DNA of 7,882 nucleotides from an uncultured Demequina sp. (lineage in GTDB: Bacteria > Actinomycetota > Actinomycetes > Actinomycetales > Demequinaceae). Shown piece by piece: positions 6,214 to 7,882 of this stretch (positions within the stretch are counted from its first letter, which is position 1; every line of letters starts with the position of its first letter). The notes below the pieces were generated by a model that saw only the letters and a list, made by a program, of their open reading frames with translations, had not been told where the DNA came from and searched no databases. Made by a program: the position numbers and the translations under genes. The stretch lies in NCBI GenBank assembly GCA_937925595.1, contig CALALQ010000294.1:1-7882 (forward strand), in the 5' to 3' direction.

Positions 6214-7110
6214 TCAGTCCCGGAAACGCAGTAGCCCTTCCTGCGCTGTGCTGGCAAGGAGATTGCCGTCTCGGTCGAACAGGTAGCCGCGCGAGAGGCC
6301 GCGACCTCCGCCCATCCGGTACCCGTGTTGCTCGTAGAGGTGCCATTCGTCGGCGCGGAACGGTGCGTGCCACCAGACCGTGTGATCCAGGCTCGCGAGC
6401 TGCAGGCCGGGTGTGTCGATGTGTCGGCCGTGTGGGGGAAGCGCCGCGGAAAGCAGGAACAGGTCTGAGCAGTAAGCGAAACCTGCTGCGTGGACGAGAA
6501 TGTCGTCTCCGAGCCGCTCCGGGGTGCGGATCCAGGCACGCTGGCGCGGTGGTCGGCTCTCGCCCCGGCGGTTCGCCAATCGGGGGTACTCCTCAGGGAA
6601 GCGGAACTCCACTCCGATATTCGTCAGGAGCGGAAGAAGCCACGTGGCTTCGCTGAGTTCTTCTTCGCTCAGGCTGTCCTCGAGCCGGGGGAGTTCCTCT
6701 GGAGGGGTGGCCGGAGCGCTCACCGGAGTTTGATGCTCGAGCCCCTTCTCCGGGCGCTGAAACGATGCGGTTGCAAGGAAGATCGTGCGGTCGTTCTGTA
6801 CCGCCCGTACCTGGCGCGTGGTGAAGCTGCCCCCGTCGCGCAGGCGTTCGACGTGGTAGTCGACGGGAGTGTCCGAGCGCCCGGGATGGACGAAATGGCC
6901 GTGCAGCGAGTGCACCTGCCTGTCGCGATCGACAGTCAGACCCGCGGCGACCAGTGACTGTCCGAGGGCTTGGCCACCGTATATCCGCGGAGCCTGGGTA
7001 TAGGCCGAACCCCGAAACGCGTCGTAACCCACATTCTCGAGAGAGAGAATCTGCCCGACGGGCGGGCGGGGGATACTCGCGAGAGTCTCGACGGTGACAG
7101 CGATAGACAT
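6214..7110 (-). CDS. tesB: Acyl-CoA thioesterase II (TesB family)
   Basis: This 298-residue protein has the usual length of TesB-type, double-hotdog acyl-CoA thioesterases (286 in E. coli). They hydrolyse acyl-CoA to free acid and CoA in the cytosol. The N-terminal hotdog shows RIYGGQALGQSLVAA (42-56) and VHSLHGHFVHPG (66-77). The C-terminal hotdog shows YCSDLFLL (213-220), LASLDHTVWWHAPFRADEWHLYE (238-260), GGGRGLSRG and the terminal AQEGLLR (289-295). Aligned with the E. coli catalytic set Asp204, Thr228 and Gln278, the residues are Asp216, Ser240 and Gln290, so the site is intact with a conservative Thr-to-Ser change. The ATG (complement of 7108-7110) has no clear Shine-Dalgarno sequence; a -10-like box ends 8 bases upstream, suggesting a leaderless message. 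Likely role: recycling CoA or releasing dead-end acyl-CoAs during catabolism. Diverges from the aldo/keto reductase gene. Confidence 0.93.
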   Translation of the reverse strand: MSIAVTVETLASIPRPPVGQILSLENVGYDAFRGSAYTQAPRIYGGQALGQSLVAAGLTVDRDRQVHSLHGHFVHPGRSDTPVDYHVERLRDGGSFTTRQVRAVQNDRTIFLATASFQRPEKGLEHQTPVSAPATPPEELPRLEDSLSEEELSEATWLLPLLTNIGVEFRFPEEYPRLANRRGESRPPRQRAWIRTPERLGDDILVHAAGFAYCSDLFLLSAALPPHGRHIDTPGLQLASLDHTVWWHAPFRADEWHLYEQHGYRMGGGRGLSRGYLFDRDGNLLASTAQEGLLRFRD

Positions 7111-7118
7111 CGTTTAAT

Positions 7119-7124
7119 TGTATA
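7119..7124 (-). promoter_or_regulatory. -10 box for a possibly leaderless thioesterase transcript
   Basis: TATACA on the minus strand (complement of 7119-7124) ends 8 bases before the ATG at 7110, so transcription would begin at or within a base or two of the start codon. No convincing -35 box is seen at 16-18 bases. Leaderless messages are common in actinobacteria, and the lack of a Shine-Dalgarno sequence agrees with this. Confidence 0.4.
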
Positions 7125-7134
7125 ACTACGTTGT
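7121..7134. promoter_or_regulatory. Operator-like inverted repeat between divergent genes
   Basis: AAC-TAC-GTT (7124-7132) is a short inverted repeat placed in the spacer of the plus-strand promoter and against the -10 box of the minus-strand one, where a bound regulator could control both genes. The word TATAACTA (7121-7128) recurs at 6065-6072 in front of the CoA-transferase, again over its -10 box. The repeat is short and no regulator gene is in the window, so its assignment is tentative. Confidence 0.3.
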
Positions 7135-7171
7135 CCTTCAGTATAGGTCGTATCCAACGCGAGGAGTACCG

Positions 7172-7882
7172 ATGGAATACCGCTATCTGGGCCGTAGTGG
7201 CGTGCAGGTGTCCGCGCTGTGCTTGGGCGCGATGTCGCTGGGATCGATGGGCAACACCGATGTGAACGAATGCACCGAGATCGTGCATCGGGCGCTGGAT
7301 GCCGGAATCAACATGATCGACACCGCTGACGTCTACTCCCGAGGGCAATCCGAGGAGATCGTCGGGGCCGCGATCGCCGGTCGCCGCGACGACGTCGTGC
7401 TCGCCACGAAGTTCTACAACCCGATGGGTCGCGATCGCAATCGCCGCGGGGCGTCGCGACGCTGGATCGTGCAGGCCTGTGAGGACAGCCTGCGGCGGCT
7501 GAACGTCGACCACATCGACCTCTATCAGATCCACCGGCTCGACGAGAACACCGACTTGGACGAAACCTTGTCCACCCTTTCGGATCTGGTGCGATCCGGG
7601 AAGGTGCGGATGATCGGCTCGTCGACCTTCCCGGCCGAAGCCGTCGTCGAAGCGCAGTGGGTGGCGGAGCGGCGCGGGCACGTCCGGCTGCACACGGAAC
7701 AGCCCCCGTACTCGATCTTCGTGCGCGGTGCCGAACGTGATGTGTTCCCGACGGCTCAACGCCACGGCATGGGCACGCTCGTCTGGAGCCCGCTCAACGG
7801 CGGGTGGCTGACCGGCAAATACCGCGCGGGCGCGGATCCGGAGGCGGACTCGCGATTCGCGCGAGTGCCGCAGGGTTCTTGG
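7172..7882 (+). CDS. Aldo/keto reductase family oxidoreductase, N-terminal part (3' truncated)
   Basis: The frame is open from ATG 7172 to the end of the window: 237 residues, about 70% of a typical 310-340 residue member. GAGGAG 5 bases upstream supports the start. The TIM-barrel signature is clear: [20 protein letters not shown] (5-24), the catalytic tetrad Asp50 and Tyr55 ([17 protein letters not shown]), Lys80 (LATKF) and His121 (LYQIHR), then VRMIGSST (145-152) and [12 protein letters not shown] (206-217). Members reduce aldehydes and ketones, or oxidise alcohols, with NADPH; the phosphate-binding region is beyond the window. The barrel type is that of monomeric bacterial AKRs related to yeast aryl-alcohol dehydrogenases and potassium-channel beta subunits, rather than the DkgA type. 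It diverges from tesB over 61 bases and may share its control. Substrate unknown. Confidence 0.93.
   Translation, partial: MEYRYLGRSGVQVSALCLGAMSLGSMGNTDVNECTEIVHRALDAGINMIDTADVYSRGQSEEIVGAAIAGRRDDVVLATKFYNPMGRDRNRRGASRRWIVQACEDSLRRLNVDHIDLYQIHRLDENTDLDETLSTLSDLVRSGKVRMIGSSTFPAEAVVEAQWVAERRGHVRLHTEQPPYSIFVRGAERDVFPTAQRHGMGTLVWSPLNGGWLTGKYRAGADPEADSRFARVPQGSW

Larger units (their letters stand above)
7118..7147 (+). promoter_or_regulatory. Candidate promoter of the aldo/keto reductase gene
   Basis: TTGTAT (7118-7123) and TATAGG (7142-7147) are separated by 18 bases, which would place transcription start near 7153 and leave a leader of about 19 bases containing GAGGAG (7161-7166), 5 bases before the ATG. 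Both boxes are imperfect, so regulation by an activator or repressor is possible. It overlaps the thioesterase promoter on the other strand. Confidence 0.4.

Noticed and set aside
6593..7765. Minus-strand 390-codon open frame across the thioesterase, divergent promoter and reductase
   Set aside because: It reads through two well-supported genes and a promoter region, with no domain pattern.

Overview
The window reads as chromosomal DNA of a GC-rich actinomycete, most likely a mycolic-acid genus such as Rhodococcus, Nocardia, Gordonia or Mycobacterium. The basis is strong G/C bias at third codon positions, GTG starts, purine-rich Shine-Dalgarno sequences and protein family types common in that group. 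Genus is an inference. No mobile element, CRISPR array, tRNA or rRNA was seen.

Layout. (1) Positions 1-3479, plus strand: the 3' end of a nitronate monooxygenase/2-nitropropane dioxygenase-type flavoprotein gene, then a crotonase-fold enoyl-CoA hydratase gene 10 bases later, then a tandem-domain (about 764 residue) acyl-CoA dehydrogenase gene 42 bases after that. Tight spacing and shared direction suggest one operon. (2) Positions 3480-3571: a convergent junction with a 17-bp perfect hairpin, probably a two-way terminator. (3) Positions 3572-7110, minus strand: a tandem-domain (815 residue) class III CoA-transferase and, upstream of it, a TesB-type acyl-CoA thioesterase, separated by a 194-base AT-rich regulatory gap. 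(4) Positions 7111-7171: a short divergent promoter region. (5) Positions 7172-7882, plus strand: the first 237 codons of an aldo/keto reductase gene that runs off the window.

Working together (inference): the set is a toolkit for acyl-CoA catabolism. The transferase family suggests CoA loading or exchange, the dehydrogenase alpha,beta-desaturation, the hydratase hydration, TesB release of CoA, and the two redox enzymes could handle enone, carbonyl or alcohol groups. The fused dehydrogenase architecture resembles mycobacterial FadE34-type enzymes acting on bulky (for example steroid side-chain) acyl-CoAs. The substrate cannot be read from the sequence.

Most notable points: both halves of the fused CoA-transferase appear to lack the family's catalytic aspartate; the fused dehydrogenase keeps a candidate catalytic base only in its first half; the hydratase has His in place of its second catalytic Glu; and the two minus-strand promoters share an operator-like element. 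These families are known; I do not see a clearly new system type.
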